In this document: positions 8,356-8,882 of the stretch, piece by piece
How the letters are laid out: each line of letters begins with the position of its first letter
Position numbering within the stretch: the first letter of the stretch is position 1
From: JBFLVQ01 sp040758525
GTDB taxonomy: Bacteria > Acidobacteriota > Blastocatellia > Chloracidobacteriales > JADJPF01
Reading direction: 5' to 3'
Length of the DNA: 8,882 bases
Assembly: GCA_040758525.1 (NCBI GenBank)
Contig: JBFLVQ010000397.1
Coordinates: 1-8,882 of the forward strand
Program-made: the position numbers and the translations under genes
Notes under the pieces: generated by a model
Seen by the model: the letters and a program-made list of their open reading frames with translations, nothing else
What the model was told of the DNA's origin: nothing
Database searches by the model: none

Positions 8356-8365
8356 ACAGTTAATT
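8356..8365 (+). promoter_or_regulatory. LytTR-like half-site next to the kinase start
   Basis: ACAGTTAATT fits every position of the known LytTR/AlgR-type half-site, [TA][AC][CA]GTTN[AG][TC][GT]. It lies one base from the kinase start codon, where a bound regulator could affect its own operon. I did not find the second direct copy expected about one to two helical turns away, so this may be chance in AT-rich sequence. Confidence 0.2.
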
Positions 8366-8440
8366 AGTAAGAATTAAGCTTAACTAATAATACCAGTAAT
8401 AGTTGTTATAGATCCTAGAATCATATAAGGATGCCTGGCA

Positions 8441-8446
8441 ATTATA
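8441..8446 (-). promoter_or_regulatory. Candidate -10 box for the kinase operon
   Basis: On the minus strand TATAAT lies about 87 bases before the kinase ATG, in an AT-rich region. It is a perfect sigma-70-type -10 hexamer, but there is no recognisable TTGACA at 16-18 bases; a TTGATC (8464-8459) is too close, at 12 bases. The missing -35 element would suit a promoter that needs an activator, but that is inference. Confidence 0.35.
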
Positions 8447-8820
8447 CAAATATTTATAGATCAATAGCGTTTTTTCGGCAATAAATGGTTCAAAAAGCAG
8501 ACTGAACGGTTGTCCGGTAATTTGTCTGTAGAAACCAGCAAGAGAGTTGTTACAATTAAGAGGGATTGCTGAGCCACAGTCCAATCATTGGACGCAGTTT
8601 CAAACCAGAAGAAGATCGATTTGACGATGCTGTTTAAGCGCTATGAGAATCTGATTATGGCTGGCAGGCCTCTATTGCCAACTTTTCTGTTTGGCTCTCT
8701 ATTCTGATTCCTGTAAAACCCGTTTGTTGCCACGCCAGGTAGCGATCTAGAAATGATAATTACTTCCTCAGCTACATTTCTTAATGCTCAATGGACACAA
8801 ATCCAGTTGAATGGGTATAA

Positions 8821-8882
8821 GGAAAAAGTTCTTATTATAAGCTGTTCTTTAAAGATGAAGATTTGATGGAGGTAGATCACAT
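8821..8882 (+). pseudogene. HNH part of a group II intron maturase, apparently decayed (3' partial)
   Basis: The last 20 full codons of the window read GKSSYYKLFFKDEDLMEVDH, and the next codon starts AT (Ile or Met). Reverse transcriptase/maturases of group II introns often end in an HNH endonuclease domain that begins much like Gly-Lys-Cys-x-x-Cys-Gly-Leu-x-Phe-Lys-Asp-x-Asp-Leu-Ile-Glu-Val-Asp-His-Ile. The match here is close, except that both Cys positions are Ser and Tyr, each one base away from Cys (AGT, TAT). A stop (TAA, 8818-8820) lies directly before it in frame, and a neighbouring frame (8754-8826) stays open over the preceding stretch, which suggests a frameshift. The protein would therefore be a non-functional remnant, or the call could be a coincidence over 20 residues. 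No reverse transcriptase motifs are visible in the window. Confidence 0.4.

Larger units (their letters stand above)
8355..8882. other. Upstream region of the kinase and decayed sequence, no intact gene
   Basis: About the first 110 bases serve as the kinase leader and promoter region and are AT-rich. From about 8470 to the window end every plus-strand frame is broken by stops. A minus-strand open frame (8584-8384) gives a 66-residue peptide with no recognisable pattern and a Tyr/Asn-rich end; I do not accept it as a gene. Short plausible peptides survive on the plus strand, for example SHSPIIGRSFKPEEDRFDDA (about 8572-8631), and the HNH-like end at 8821-8882. I read the region as the remains of one or more degraded genes, probably including a mobile intron. 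Confidence 0.5.

Noticed and set aside
8384..8584. Minus-strand 66-codon frame upstream of the kinase.
   Set aside because: No recognisable motif or ribosome binding site, an AT-rich Tyr/Asn end, and it covers the likely kinase promoter.
1..8882. CRISPR array, tRNA or rRNA genes, terminal inverted repeats of an insertion sequence.
   Set aside because: No regularly spaced repeats, no cloverleaf or ribosomal RNA segments and no paired inverted ends were seen on reading both strands.

Overview
The window holds four protein-coding genes of bacterial type and two gene-poor stretches with traces of decayed genes. Base composition is moderately AT-leaning by eye. The organism cannot be fixed from the sequence. 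A multi-spanning LytS-like kinase paired with a LytTR regulator that ends in a Leu-Gln-Ser-Arg...Arg-Glu-Arg-Leu-Leu-Arg-Leu pattern reminds me of Acidobacteriota (Blastocatellia-like) proteins, and the NRPS is of a style common in Cyanobacteria, Acidobacteriota and similar multi-cluster genomes. This assignment is a weak inference from memory.

Layout. Bases 1-3849 (+) are the 3' part of a non-ribosomal peptide synthetase, the terminal module C-A-PCP-TE. The gene enters the window already inside its condensation domain. Bases 3850-4320 are a convergent intergenic stretch with no intact gene; it contains an acidic reading-frame tail, a small tandem repeat and, on the minus strand, what looks like a broken XRE-type helix-turn-helix gene.

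Bases 8354-4321 (-) form an apparent three-gene operon. First comes a membrane sensor histidine kinase with about nine membrane segments (8354-6276). Its cognate LytTR response regulator (6285-5503) overlaps it by 10 bases. A highly charged coiled-coil protein of unknown function (5397-4321) follows after a 105-base gap. The kinase would sense a signal at or in the membrane, phosphorylate Asp57 of the regulator, and the regulator would bind DNA through its LytTR domain. The coiled-coil protein may be a structural or adaptor partner, or may simply share the transcript.

Bases 8355-8882 hold the kinase's upstream region, with a good -10 box and one LytTR-like half-site. After these comes non-coding, stop-riddled sequence that ends at the window edge in a peptide closely resembling the zinc/HNH part of a group II intron maturase, apparently decayed.

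The NRPS and the two-component operon are convergent, and nothing in the sequence ties them functionally. The points most worth a second look are the His-rich extracytoplasmic face of the kinase, the linkage of the coiled-coil protein to the LytTR system, the unassigned substrate code of the terminal A domain, and the gene fossils at both gene-poor stretches.
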